NCBI GenBank assembly: GCA_035327305.1
Contig: DAOLDL010000023.1
Span: 1-39,417, forward strand
DNA: 39,417 nucleotides
Direction: 5' to 3'
DNA from: CALMUP01 sp035327305
Lineage (GTDB): Bacteria; Verrucomicrobiota; Kiritimatiellia; CAIVKH01
Made by a program: the position numbers and the translations under genes. Numbering within the stretch: the first letter of the stretch is position 1; each line of letters begins with the position of its first letter. This document shows positions 1 to 8,252 of this stretch, one piece after another. The notes under the pieces are model-generated. The model searched no databases. It was not told the origin of the DNA and was given only the letters and a program-made list of their open reading frames with translations.

Positions 1-55
1 GAGCGTCACGTTTACACCGTGAATGTCGGGGGTTCGAGTCCCTCACCGCCCACCA
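1..55 (+). tRNA. tRNA-Val(UAC), 3' part, cut by the window edge
   Basis: This is the 3' portion of a tRNA. The anticodon stem TCACG/CGTGA (6-10 and 18-22) encloses the loop TTTACAC with anticodon TAC at 13-15, which reads valine codons. A variable loop follows, then the T arm GGGGG-TTCGAGT-CCCTC, the acceptor 3' strand ACCGCCC, discriminator A and an encoded CCA ending at 55. The acceptor 5' strand and most of the D arm lie before the window. The encoded CCA and intact T arm argue for a functional tRNA rather than a remnant. The amidase start codon lies only 7 nt downstream. Confidence 0.93.
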
Positions 56-62
56 TGTCCCT

Positions 63-1040
63 ATGCCTTTCATTTTGTTTTTTATAGCGCTGGTGATGGT
101 CGCTACGCCCGCCACCGGCAGTGGAATCAAACCCCTTGTGCATCAAGGGGAGCGGTTTATACGACTTGACGAACTGGCATCGTTTTATGGCGGAGAAATT
201 GTCCCCTCCCCGTTGGGGCAGGTTTTTATTCGTGCTCCGCGCGCCGAGTTGGAATTCAAGCCTGACAGCCGTGAACTCCGGATAGGCCGGACCATTGTTT
301 GGATGCACGAGACCATGAAAAAAGTGGCCAATCACTGGGTAATTTCCGAAACCGATGCACTAAAAGTGATTGATCCGGTCATGCGTCCGCCGGAGTATTT
401 GCGTAATGCCGGGTACCGCGTTGTCATGATCGATCCCGGACATGGAGGATTGGATACCGGTGCGCGCGGACTGAAACACGGAGTGGAGGAAAAACGAGCT
501 GTGCTGGACATTTCACGGAGGGTTCGCAATCATCTTACTGCGGCGGGTGTGAAAGTCTACATGACGAGGGAAAATGACCGGTATATCGAATTGGAAGAAC
601 GATCGCGTATGACCGCGAGGCGTGGCGCCGATTTATTCGTCAGCATTCATCTTAACTCGGCATCCGGCTCAACGGCCCAGGGAATTGAAACATACGTCCT
701 CATTGCGGCAGAACATTCTTCAACCGCCGGGGGTTCAAAAAGTCCGGCGTTGCCGGGTAATCGTTATGATCCCGGAAGCGCACTGCTGGGGTTTTATTTG
801 CAACATGCTCTGATTCAACAGGTAAAGACTGTAGATCGAGGTTTGAAACGTTCGCGTTTCATCGTGTTGAGAAACGCGCCATGCCCGGCCGCACTGGTTG
901 AACTGGGATTTCTTTCGCATGCCGGTGAAGAGCGTAAAATCATGCAGGAAGATTACCGGGAAATGCTTGCCCAGGCGATCGTCAAAGGCATCATGAATTA
1001 TATAAATACAGTACGACAATCACAGCGAGGTCCAATATGA
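63..1040 (+). CDS. Exported N-acetylmuramoyl-L-alanine amidase (Amidase_3, AmiC/CwlM-like)
   Basis: Predicted zinc amidase that cleaves the bond between N-acetylmuramic acid and the stem peptide of peptidoglycan, acting in the cell envelope. The 325-residue protein begins with a hydrophobic signal peptide (about residues 1-20), which supports the start at 63. Residues 25-108 look like a small beta-rich N-terminal domain of the copper-amine-oxidase-N type. The catalytic Amidase_3 domain runs from about 118 to 315. Its zinc ligands are visible: His127 in DPGHGG, Glu142 or 143 in GVEEK, and His196 in SIHLNSA; the catalytic Glu281 is in ALVELGFLSH. No Shine-Dalgarno sequence is evident because the upstream sequence is the tRNA 3' end. 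The stop overlaps the next start by ATGA, so the two genes are probably co-transcribed. Cell-separation or sporulation subtype cannot be told from sequence. Confidence 0.9.
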   Translation: MPFILFFIALVMVATPATGSGIKPLVHQGERFIRLDELASFYGGEIVPSPLGQVFIRAPRAELEFKPDSRELRIGRTIVWMHETMKKVANHWVISETDALKVIDPVMRPPEYLRNAGYRVVMIDPGHGGLDTGARGLKHGVEEKRAVLDISRRVRNHLTAAGVKVYMTRENDRYIELEERSRMTARRGADLFVSIHLNSASGSTAQGIETYVLIAAEHSSTAGGSKSPALPGNRYDPGSALLGFYLQHALIQQVKTVDRGLKRSRFIVLRNAPCPAALVELGFLSHAGEERKIMQEDYREMLAQAIVKGIMNYINTVRQSQRGPI

Positions 1041-1945
1041 CAACATCCGACTCCATGCATCCTGAACCTAAATCGCTTGCGAATATGAAGCTGGACCTGA
1101 AGTACTATATGTTCGACTGGGATGACAATATTCTGCATATGCCGACCCGCATTCATCTGGAGCGAAAAACCGAATCCGGATGGGAACCCTACGATGTTTC
1201 GACGGCCGAATTTGCCCGGATTCGTCGTGATACCGTCAATTACCGTCCAAAAGAAGGGGATTGGGACAAGGCGTTTGTTGACTTTTATGACGTTGGCGAG
1301 AAGGGGGAGGATGTATTTCTGGAGGATACAAAAGCGGCGCTGGCGCCGGTAATCGCCGGGGAGAAAAGCGGCGCGCCAAGTTTTGAACCATTTAAGAAGG
1401 CACTGATTGAAGGTCGCCTGTTTGCCATAATCACCGCCCGATCCCACAGTTCGCGCGGCATTCGCAAGGGGGTCGAGTATTTTATCTACAATGTTTTGAG
1501 CGACGCTGAACGTAGACAGATGGTGGCCTGCCTCAAGGAATACATTACGCGATTCGACGGACGTGTTCCCAATCTTTCCGACGAGGATATAATCTCAAAT
1601 TATTTGAATTTGAATCGGTATCACGGTGTGACATCCCCCGAGTTTGAAAAGAAAATGGGAAGAAAGTCGGCAGGGTCCGAAAGTCCGGAACACGCAAAAA
1701 TGCTGGCCATCAAGGACTTTGTTCAGCATGTGATTGCGTTGATCAAAGGCGTCGGCGTGCGTGAACCGATCAGCATCGGTTTTTCGGATGATGACCGAAA
1801 AAATGTCGAAGCAGTGGAAGAATACATTCAAGATGAATTGAAGAAGGAATTTCCGCACATCAAATTTGTCGTGTATGACACTTCCGATCCCTCGCGACCC
1901 AACGGGCAGAAAATAGTAATAGAAGATTCACGGAATCCCTCCTGA
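1037..1945 (+). CDS. HAD-like hydrolase family protein of unknown substrate
   Basis: A 302-residue soluble protein. Near residue 28 it has FDWDDN, which resembles HAD motif I (DxD), followed by a hydrophobic strand and ITARSHSSRG around residues 133-143, compatible with motif II Thr/Ser. GFSDDDRKN near residue 248 matches the acidic motif IV. I therefore read it as a HAD-superfamily phosphatase-like protein. The substrate is unknown and I do not recognise a named family. The start is preceded by GAGG at suitable distance and overlaps the amidase stop by 4 nt. The stop overlaps the next start (TGATG), so it sits in the middle of a three-gene operon. The second acidic residue of motif I is followed by Asp-Asn instead of the common Thr/Val. 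Confidence 0.65.
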   Translation: MTTSDSMHPEPKSLANMKLDLKYYMFDWDDNILHMPTRIHLERKTESGWEPYDVSTAEFARIRRDTVNYRPKEGDWDKAFVDFYDVGEKGEDVFLEDTKAALAPVIAGEKSGAPSFEPFKKALIEGRLFAIITARSHSSRGIRKGVEYFIYNVLSDAERRQMVACLKEYITRFDGRVPNLSDEDIISNYLNLNRYHGVTSPEFEKKMGRKSAGSESPEHAKMLAIKDFVQHVIALIKGVGVREPISIGFSDDDRKNVEAVEEYIQDELKKEFPHIKFVVYDTSDPSRPNGQKIVIEDSRNPS

Positions 1946-2826
1946 TGGAATCTCGCGCGTATGGGAAAAGCGGATTTCAAGTTTCCGTTGTCGGTCTTGG
2001 CGCCGGTCACATTGGTTCGGAACATGCGGATGATAAGGCGGTCGATCAACTGCTGAATGGAGCCTTGGATGCCGGGGTCACGCTGATCGACACCGCCCGT
2101 GGTTACGGATTGTCCGAGGAACGAATCGGCCGTTTCATCAGCCATCGTCGCCGTGAATTCATTCTTTCCACGAAAGTTGGATATGGCGTCAACGGTATTC
2201 CCGATTGGACGCCGGCGGTTATTTCCGCAGGCATTACCAACGCGTTGAAACTGCTCAAAACGGATTACCTCGATATCGTCCATTTGCATTCATGCCCTCT
2301 GGATGTGTTGAAAAACTCTGATTTGGTCAATGAATTGCAAAACGAAGTCACAAAAGGACGAATCCGGGTTGCCGCTTATAGCGGAGAAAATGATGCCTTG
2401 ACGTATGCCGTGCACAGCGGCGCATTTGGCGGGCTTCAATGTTCGGTGAATATTGCGGATCAACGTTCAACGGATACGATTTTACCGGCGGCCGGCAGAG
2501 CCGGCATGGGCATAATCGCCAAACGCCCGTTGGCGAATATGGCGTGGCGGTTCAAGGACCGGCCGACAGGGGAATATGCAGAAACGTATTGGACGCGATT
2601 GCAGGAGATGAAGCTTGATCCTACTCCGTTTTCCTGGACGGAAATGGCGCTTCGTTTTGCAATGGCAATCCCTGATGTACATTCCTGCATCGTGGGCACC
2701 TCAAATCTCGAGCATCTTTTGAAAAATATTGAAATAGCTAACCGCGGGAAACTTCCTGAAAGAATGTTCCACCACATACGCAAAGCTTTTGTTGCCCATG
2801 ACCGGGGTTGGATGGGCGAGGTATAA
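1945..2826 (+). CDS. Aldo/keto reductase
   Basis: A 293-residue NAD(P)H-dependent oxidoreductase of the aldo/keto reductase TIM-barrel superfamily. The catalytic tetrad can be placed: Asp49 in TLIDTARGYG, Tyr54, Lys77 in STKVGYG, and a His in VHLHS (113/115). The C-terminal IVGTSNLEHL is the usual phosphate-binding part of the cofactor site. Typical family length is 280-330 residues, so it appears complete. It overlaps the upstream HAD-like gene by one base and is the last gene before a convergent gene on the other strand. The substrate cannot be inferred from context. Confidence 0.88.
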   Translation: MESRAYGKSGFQVSVVGLGAGHIGSEHADDKAVDQLLNGALDAGVTLIDTARGYGLSEERIGRFISHRRREFILSTKVGYGVNGIPDWTPAVISAGITNALKLLKTDYLDIVHLHSCPLDVLKNSDLVNELQNEVTKGRIRVAAYSGENDALTYAVHSGAFGGLQCSVNIADQRSTDTILPAAGRAGMGIIAKRPLANMAWRFKDRPTGEYAETYWTRLQEMKLDPTPFSWTEMALRFAMAIPDVHSCIVGTSNLEHLLKNIEIANRGKLPERMFHHIRKAFVAHDRGWMGEV

Positions 2827-2908
2827 AAATTTACCGCAAGGCAGGCAGATTGCGTCGCCACCTGTGATCAGGGGTGTACGTCATGCCAACATGAACCAGG
2901 CATCCGGG

Positions 2909-3892
2909 TTAATCCTGACCCACTTCGGAAGGAGTCGGTTCGGCAACTTCTTCGGACGCATCAGCATCGATAACCGCTTCAAGATCAGCGGGAGTTTCGA
3001 TTTCAGGCGCTATTGCCGAAGGCAAATCCACATACAGTACGACGGCGTTATGATCACTGACGCTGTCGTCGGTTAGAACCAGTTGCGCATCCATTTCACC
3101 AAGTCCCTTGGTGAATATATAATCGAATGTAGTGGTGCTGAAGGGACCTCGCGCCTTCCACGTTAAGCGCTCTTCACGAGGCGTGTTTGCCCATGAATTC
3201 CAGTATCCGGCATCAACCATCATCCGGATTACATTGTCGCCAAACTGTCCATCATCGTTGGTGTTGACGTCACCGCCGACAATCCAGGCATCAATGCCGA
3301 TATCCGCAAATTGTTCCTCCATGCGAGCCATATGGTCAAGAAGCTGACGGATTGATTCGTCGCGTATGTTGAAATTTTGCTGATCCTCTTCCGGTGAACT
3401 GCTTTTGTTGCTTTTCAGGTGAAGTCCGTAAACGAGGATAAGTCGACCGGTTTCCGGATTTTCCAACGCAGTAAAGGCAAAGCCTCGGCGCAAATTATCC
3501 ATGGTGACTTCCCAGGGTTCGGCCCATGCCGCATATGCATTGAGCCGCGAAGCAATGGCGATTTGCTGATTTCTGCGGTCCTCGCTATCATCCTCGCTAA
3601 ACCGGAAATTCGAGATGACATGCAGATCAAGTCCCGGAACCGCGCCCAGCACATCCCTGAACGCCGCTTCCTCGCAAATTTCCGTTGCGATCAAAATGTC
3701 GGGCGCCAGCTCGCCCAGGGCCTCCCGTGTGTCGGCAATATGACGCTCAACTTCATGAGAAGAGGGGCGCATTCTCTGGCCGGGAAACCATTCAATGTTC
3801 AATGCGACAATCTTTATTTCACTTGCCTGGCTCCAGCCCGCAAGAACAAACACCATTAACCCCAAGCACAGAAGCTTCAAAATACGATGCAT
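2909..3892 (-). CDS. Exported endonuclease/exonuclease/phosphatase (EEP) fold protein
   Basis: A 327-residue protein with a signal peptide (hydrophobic core LLCLGLMVFVLAG, cleavage near QAS). The EEP fold is indicated by its full motif set: LNIEWF at the start of the mature protein, ATEIC (metal-binding Glu), YGLHLKS (His), GGDVNTN (Asp/Asn pair) and a terminal SDHNAVV (Asp-His). Members include DNases, sphingomyelinases and inositol phosphatases, so the substrate is open; a secreted nuclease is one option. A Pro/Glu/Ala-rich acidic tail of about 35 residues follows the catalytic domain. I chose the ATG at 3892 because GGGG at 3901-3904 lies 8 nt upstream. The ATG at 3898 would be only 2 nt from it, and a longer in-frame extension to 4039 would bury the signal peptide. 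Confidence 0.8.
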   Translation of the reverse strand: MHRILKLLCLGLMVFVLAGWSQASEIKIVALNIEWFPGQRMRPSSHEVERHIADTREALGELAPDILIATEICEEAAFRDVLGAVPGLDLHVISNFRFSEDDSEDRRNQQIAIASRLNAYAAWAEPWEVTMDNLRRGFAFTALENPETGRLILVYGLHLKSNKSSSPEEDQQNFNIRDESIRQLLDHMARMEEQFADIGIDAWIVGGDVNTNDDGQFGDNVIRMMVDAGYWNSWANTPREERLTWKARGPFSTTTFDYIFTKGLGEMDAQLVLTDDSVSDHNAVVLYVDLPSAIAPEIETPADLEAVIDADASEEVAEPTPSEVGQD

Positions 3893-4056
3893 TGACATTT
3901 CCCCTATAATTCTTCCATGACAGACAAGAAAAGACACGTAATGTTGCAATAAATTGCCGGTACCGCAAAGAAAAATGAACAAAATGCTATTATATTCGCG
4001 GGCATGACGATTAAAATTCGTGTACGTCACATCAGTCAAACGCTACATTAGAACAC

Positions 4057-5322
4057 ATGACATGGCCATTATCTGATTTTGGAGAGAAGCTCGGGGCTCA
4101 TTCCGGCATCAATGAATTGATGAAAGATTTGGGCTCGGCAACTTCCGGGCGCCGGGATTTGGTCATGCTTGGAGGCGGAAATCCCGCCCATATTCCTGAA
4201 ATCGAAAAAATCTGGCGTCATCGCTGGCTGGAAATTGCGTCGCAGGACAACGCGCTTGAACGGCTTTTGGGCAATTACGACGGACCTCAAGGCAATCCGG
4301 AATTCATTCAATCCCTCGTCATGAGTTTAAAGAATCGCTATGGCTGGGATATTCGAAGCGAAAATGTCGCCATTGTCAATGGAAGTCAAAATGCATTTTT
4401 CTATTTGTTCAACATGCTGGGTGGGCGGCACGAAAATCGAAGCCGCGGGAAAATTCTTCTCCCGTTGTCCCCCGAATATATCGGGTATGCGGATCAGGGC
4501 ATTTATGATGGGATGTTCCAAGCGGTGCCTCCCGGCATTGAACTTATCGGCGATCATTTTTTCAAGTATCACATCAACTTTGACAAGCTGAAGGTAAACA
4601 ATGACATTGCCGCCATTTGCGTTTCGCGCCCTACAAATCCAACCGGCAACGTCCTGACCAATGACGAAGTATCGCGTCTGGAAGAGTTGGCGGGCCGGCA
4701 CCATATTCCGCTTATGATCGACAACGCCTATGGGGCGCCGTTTCCAGATATCATTTTTAACGAAGTACAACCCTTGTGGACCGACCATACGATTCTTGTG
4801 ATGAGTTTGTCCAAGTTGGGTCTGCCGGGTACCCGAACCGGCATTGTTCTGGCTCGTGAGGAATTGATTGAATCCTTGGCCGCCATGAATGCGGTTCTTG
4901 GTCTGGCAAATGGAAATACCGGCCAGGTGATCGCCGAGCCGCTCTTGCGGGACGGCACGCTTTACCAGGCATGCCAGGATCATATCCAGCCTTATTATTT
5001 CAAAAAATCCCGGCAGGCAATTTCCTGGCTGAAGGAATCTTTGAACGATAACCTGCCGTACCGCATCCATGTAAGTGAAGGGGCCTTGTTCCTCTGGTTG
5101 TGGTTTGACAGGCTTCCGATCACCTCGGCGGAATTGTATCGCCGTCTGAAGGCGCGAAATGTGTTGATTATTCCCGGACATTACTTTTTTTACGGACTTG
5201 ATGAGGTACACGAGCACCAGCATCGTTGTATACGGCTGTCGTACGCTCAAAAGGATGAAACCGTGCAACGGGGAATTGCCATTCTGGCTGAAGAAGTATC
5301 AAAAGCCTATGGCGGCTTCTGA
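4057..5322 (+). CDS. avtA: Valine--pyruvate aminotransferase (AvtA-type PLP enzyme)
   Basis: Fold-type I PLP aminotransferase of 421 residues, close to the usual AvtA length. It would transfer amino groups between valine/alanine and their keto acids, in branched-chain amino-acid synthesis. The start (SDFGEKLGAHSGINELMKDL) and the motif LGGGNPAHIPEIE at 38-50 are characteristic of this family. The PLP-binding lysine is Lys253 in MSLSKLGLPGTRTG. VSRPTNPTGN at 189-198 and IDNAYGAPFP at 221-230 are the typical cofactor-binding stretches. No strong Shine-Dalgarno is visible before the ATG at 4057. It is divergent from the EEP gene, with a 164-nt gap that should carry both promoters. A zinc-ribbon protein follows 12 nt downstream. 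Confidence 0.85.
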   Translation: MTWPLSDFGEKLGAHSGINELMKDLGSATSGRRDLVMLGGGNPAHIPEIEKIWRHRWLEIASQDNALERLLGNYDGPQGNPEFIQSLVMSLKNRYGWDIRSENVAIVNGSQNAFFYLFNMLGGRHENRSRGKILLPLSPEYIGYADQGIYDGMFQAVPPGIELIGDHFFKYHINFDKLKVNNDIAAICVSRPTNPTGNVLTNDEVSRLEELAGRHHIPLMIDNAYGAPFPDIIFNEVQPLWTDHTILVMSLSKLGLPGTRTGIVLAREELIESLAAMNAVLGLANGNTGQVIAEPLLRDGTLYQACQDHIQPYYFKKSRQAISWLKESLNDNLPYRIHVSEGALFLWLWFDRLPITSAELYRRLKARNVLIIPGHYFFYGLDEVHEHQHRCIRLSYAQKDETVQRGIAILAEEVSKAYGGF

Positions 5323-5334
5323 TTCAATCAGGCA

Positions 5335-6348
5335 ATGAAACTGCTTTCCAATATATGGTTCAAGTGTCCTGCCTGTCAGAAAAAACTGGTTGTGGATCGT
5401 TCTGCGGGCGGAATGCGGGCGGATTGCCCGGAATGCGGCAAGAAAATACCGATTCCCGAAAGTTCAACTGCATGCCCGAATTGGGTGAAGACCGCAGGAT
5501 TGGCCGGGGCACAGTTTGCCCTTATTATTCTTGCTCTGGCCATCGGTTGGCGATTGGCAAGGCACGACAGCCAACAACCAATGGTCTCCAGGGGAGATCA
5601 TTCGCCCGTTCAAACCATCTCCGGTCCAGTGACAGCCGAGGAAGACTTCAGGGCTGTCGATGACGATCAAGGCAATGGTGTGGATCTAAAATTGCTGGAA
5701 GCACACTCCGATCTTCAGGGTCGATACGACCGTTTGATCGAATGGATGCTGGAAAATTATCGAGGACGCTATCCCTTGCCGGAGCGTTTGGTGAATCGCC
5801 TGCGCATTTCCCCGTTAAATGATGACGGGGACGTTCATCCGGATCTTGTTGAAATGCTCAAAATAAACGACCAGGAAAAGGCGATGATCCGTGATGTGTT
5901 TGAATATGTTCTGGGTAACTTCAAGGCGGCCGAGGCGGAACGTGCCCGAATTACCGAGAATCAGCCTGACCGGATAACCTTCATGATACCTCACTATCCG
6001 GAGATCGGCGCCGAGCTAAAGGAAGACATGCATCTGGCCGTTGAAAGCACGCTTGGGTCCGCGCGTTTTGACCGCATGATGGATGTTGCCGGTGCGGAAA
6101 TGCGGGAAACGTTTCATTACTACGGCGAAGCATCGCGAACACTGACATTTGAAATCATCAGGCCGAAGAATCCCGGTGATCATCCGCCCTACGTGTTGAT
6201 TCGTGATGGCTGGGTAATTCCTGAAGGTGAAAGCATGCGGTTGACCAAAATCACCGAGACGGCGGTGTTGAATGAGTTGCCGTCCGCCTACGAGGCTTAT
6301 ACCAGTTGGCTTCCCGAAACCATGCTTGTGCCATCTGTAACACCGTAA
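5335..6348 (+). CDS. Zinc-ribbon, single membrane helix protein of unknown function
   Basis: A 337-residue protein. Residues 11-34 form a zinc ribbon with two CPxC knuckles (Cys11/Cys14 and Cys31/Cys34) about 17 residues apart. One hydrophobic membrane helix follows at about 52-72, and then a mostly polar, presumably exported domain of about 260 residues with no catalytic motif I recognise. Zinc ribbons of this kind in front of a membrane helix are frequent in PVC-group bacteria, from general knowledge. The topology would place the ribbon in the cytoplasm. It lies 12 nt after avtA and 3 nt before the pseudouridine synthase gene, so it is probably translated from the same transcript, but this does not reveal its function. 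Confidence 0.8.
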   Translation: MKLLSNIWFKCPACQKKLVVDRSAGGMRADCPECGKKIPIPESSTACPNWVKTAGLAGAQFALIILALAIGWRLARHDSQQPMVSRGDHSPVQTISGPVTAEEDFRAVDDDQGNGVDLKLLEAHSDLQGRYDRLIEWMLENYRGRYPLPERLVNRLRISPLNDDGDVHPDLVEMLKINDQEKAMIRDVFEYVLGNFKAAEAERARITENQPDRITFMIPHYPEIGAELKEDMHLAVESTLGSARFDRMMDVAGAEMRETFHYYGEASRTLTFEIIRPKNPGDHPPYVLIRDGWVIPEGESMRLTKITETAVLNELPSAYEAYTSWLPETMLVPSVTP

Positions 6349-6351
6349 GTC

Positions 6352-7074
6352 ATGTTGATGCGACTTCAAAAGTATCTTGCCGAATGCGGGGTCGCCTCAA
6401 GAAGACAGTGCGAATTGATCATGGAGAGCGGGCGTGTGACGGTTAATGGTTGCGCAATTTCCGGACCCGGAGTTAAAATTGATCCCGACAAGGACTTGGT
6501 GGCGCTGGATGGCCGAAAGGTGGTACCCGCCGGTCGCCGTTATATTATGCTGAACAAACCGCCGGGTTTTGTCTGTACGTCCAGTGATCCACAGGGTCGA
6601 CCCAAAGTTGTAGATTTAGTTCCCGCAAAGCCGGGTGAGCGTCTGTACACAATCGGGCGTTTGGATATGAACAGCGAGGGTTTGATTTTATTTACCAACG
6701 ATGGGGCATTTGCCCAACAGATGTCGCATCCGCGGCATCAGACCAAAAAACGCTACGTGTTATGGCTGACCAGCCCGTTGTCCACGGCGCAGTGTAGGCA
6801 ATGGAGGGCAGGTATTGAAGATGACGGAGAGCAGTTGCGCGTGCTGTCGATCAAGGCGATGCCGTTGGATAAGACAGGGCACGGATATGAGATTGAATTG
6901 GGCGAGGGGAGAAACCGCCACTTGCGCCGGATGGCGGCCCATGCCGGAAAAAAAGTCGCGCGTCTTCAGCGAATCGCGGTGGGTAATCTTTCACTTGGCG
7001 GATTGAAGCGATCTGCATGGCGCGAATTAACGGAAAAAGAGATTCAGATGCTGACTGGCCGTAAAAGCAAATGA
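6352..7074 (+). CDS. RsuA/RluB-family 16S/23S rRNA pseudouridine synthase
   Basis: A 240-residue enzyme that would isomerise a uridine in rRNA to pseudouridine. The N-terminal S4 RNA-binding domain spans about residues 1-60 (RLQKYLAECGVASRR). The catalytic domain contains IGRLDMNSEGLILFTNDG, whose Asp is the conserved nucleophile, and GEGRNRHLRRM, the family motif near the C terminus (usually RNRQVRRM; here His-Leu replaces Gln-Val). The length fits RluB/RsuA. Which rRNA site it modifies cannot be decided. Two in-frame ATGs, at 6352 and 6358, are possible starts with no clear Shine-Dalgarno for either. It ends the plus-strand block and converges on mrpG; I see no convincing terminator in the 94-nt gap. 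Confidence 0.88.
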   Translation: MLMRLQKYLAECGVASRRQCELIMESGRVTVNGCAISGPGVKIDPDKDLVALDGRKVVPAGRRYIMLNKPPGFVCTSSDPQGRPKVVDLVPAKPGERLYTIGRLDMNSEGLILFTNDGAFAQQMSHPRHQTKKRYVLWLTSPLSTAQCRQWRAGIEDDGEQLRVLSIKAMPLDKTGHGYEIELGEGRNRHLRRMAAHAGKKVARLQRIAVGNLSLGGLKRSAWRELTEKEIQMLTGRKSK

Positions 7075-7168
7075 AACATCAGCCCGGGTTCCATTATCCG
7101 GCGTTCAATCATGCGATATCCGGGTTAGCCTCACTGAAGCACTGCGATACGTTTGATGGTTTTATCAT

Positions 7169-7510
7169 TCACTTGGCGTCGTTTTTAGGTTTGTGTTTGT
7201 TCCACTCATCCACGACGGTGCCTTTCCACAACTCGACTCCGATGTCGTAGGCGGCACGTCCGATCATGTGTGCGGCAATTGGCGCCGTAGCAAGGAAGAA
7301 GACAATAATCAAGATGGCGGGAGCCACGATTTTCATTTCCTCAAAATGAATGGCCAGAGAGAGAACGATGCCGCTTACGCCCACCGTTCCCACTTTGGTA
7401 GCGGCATGCATCCGGGTGAATAGATCGGGCATACGAATGATACCAATGGCGGAAAGTAGCATAAACAAACTGCCCGTTAGCATGAATATGGCGATGATGA
7501 TATCCTTCAA
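7169..7510 (-). CDS. mrpG: Mrp Na+(K+)/H+ antiporter subunit G
   Basis: The 113-residue membrane subunit G of the multi-subunit Mrp (Mnh/Sha) cation/proton antiporter. Three hydrophobic helices are visible in the first 85 residues. The family signature IGIIRMPDLFTRMHAATK follows the first helix, and a polar Lys-rich tail ends the protein. Its start overlaps the stop of mrpF by 4 nt (7507-7510). It is the last gene of the operon and is complete in length for MrpG. Confidence 0.93.
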   Translation of the reverse strand: MKDIIIAIFMLTGSLFMLLSAIGIIRMPDLFTRMHAATKVGTVGVSGIVLSLAIHFEEMKIVAPAILIIVFFLATAPIAAHMIGRAAYDIGVELWKGTVVDEWNKHKPKNDAK

Positions 7511-7782
7511 TGGGGTGCTCCTCGGCTGATAAACAAGGCCAACGCCACGGTTCCGATAAAAGCGATCAAAGCCAGGGCAATTCCTGCGGTCAGATATACA
7601 TGTTCGCCAGTCCGTATCGCATGAACGGCGAGAATTCCCACGACGACGGATGCAATCAGGTCCAGTGCGATGATTCGATCGGGCGGGGTCGGTCCGCGCA
7701 AAACCCGGTAAAAAGCCAGCACCATGGAAAGTGTCAGCAACAGGATTGATATAGTTGACGCTGTTTCCAGAATGGGACTCAT
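7507..7782 (-). CDS. mrpF: Mrp antiporter subunit F
   Basis: The 91-residue small membrane subunit F. It has three predicted helices and the family motif RVLRGPTPPDRIIALDLI between helices 1 and 2. It overlaps mrpE at its 5' end and mrpG at its 3' end by 4 nt each, implying translational coupling and equal subunit supply. Length and motif leave little doubt about the family. Confidence 0.93.
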   Translation of the reverse strand: MSPILETASTISILLLTLSMVLAFYRVLRGPTPPDRIIALDLIASVVVGILAVHAIRTGEHVYLTAGIALALIAFIGTVALALFISRGAPH

Positions 7783-8252
7783 CGCATCACCGCCAACAGT
7801 CGTTTTTCCATTTGATCTTTGGTTTCAAGTCGAAGCTTTTCGGGGTCGTCCACAAACATGGCATGAATATAAAGCGTCTTGCGATCATCGGATACATCAA
7901 GGCTTAACGTTCCAGGCGTCAGTGATATGACGTTGGCGAGCAGGGCAATTTCCATGTCCGTCCTGGTGTCGAGCGGTATGGCGATAACTCCGGGGCGCAT
8001 ATAGTAGGTTGGCGTGACGACGTCGTAGGCCACGCGAATACTGGAAACAACCATTTCTTTCAGGAAAAATAAAATAAAACGGATGGTTTGCGGAACTTTG
8101 GTAAAATAAGTCGAAGTCCCGCTCCGGCTGTGTATGGAGCCGAGCACAATGTATCCGACGATAAATCCAATCAACAGGCTTGTTATATTGATGTTGCCGG
8201 TAAACATCGCCCAAAGAAAAGCCAGCAGGATATTATTTAAAAACATTTTCAT
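7779..8252 (-). CDS. mrpE: Mrp antiporter subunit E
   Basis: The 157-residue subunit E. An N-terminal hydrophobic region of two to three helices is followed by a soluble C-terminal part containing ANVISLTPGTLSLDV, the diagnostic MrpE/MnhE motif. It overlaps mrpD and mrpF by 4 nt each. MrpE is needed for assembly of the antiporter in characterised systems. Confidence 0.93.
   Translation of the reverse strand: MKMFLNNILLAFLWAMFTGNINITSLLIGFIVGYIVLGSIHSRSGTSTYFTKVPQTIRFILFFLKEMVVSSIRVAYDVVTPTYYMRPGVIAIPLDTRTDMEIALLANVISLTPGTLSLDVSDDRKTLYIHAMFVDDPEKLRLETKDQMEKRLLAVMR

Noticed and set aside
3893..4039. Longer start for the EEP protein at 4039
   Set aside because: It would place about 49 residues before a clear signal peptide. 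The Shine-Dalgarno fits the ATG at 3892.
4327..5268. A 313-codon minus-strand frame opposite avtA
   Set aside because: Antisense shadow of a well-supported aminotransferase gene; no domain, no ribosome-binding site.
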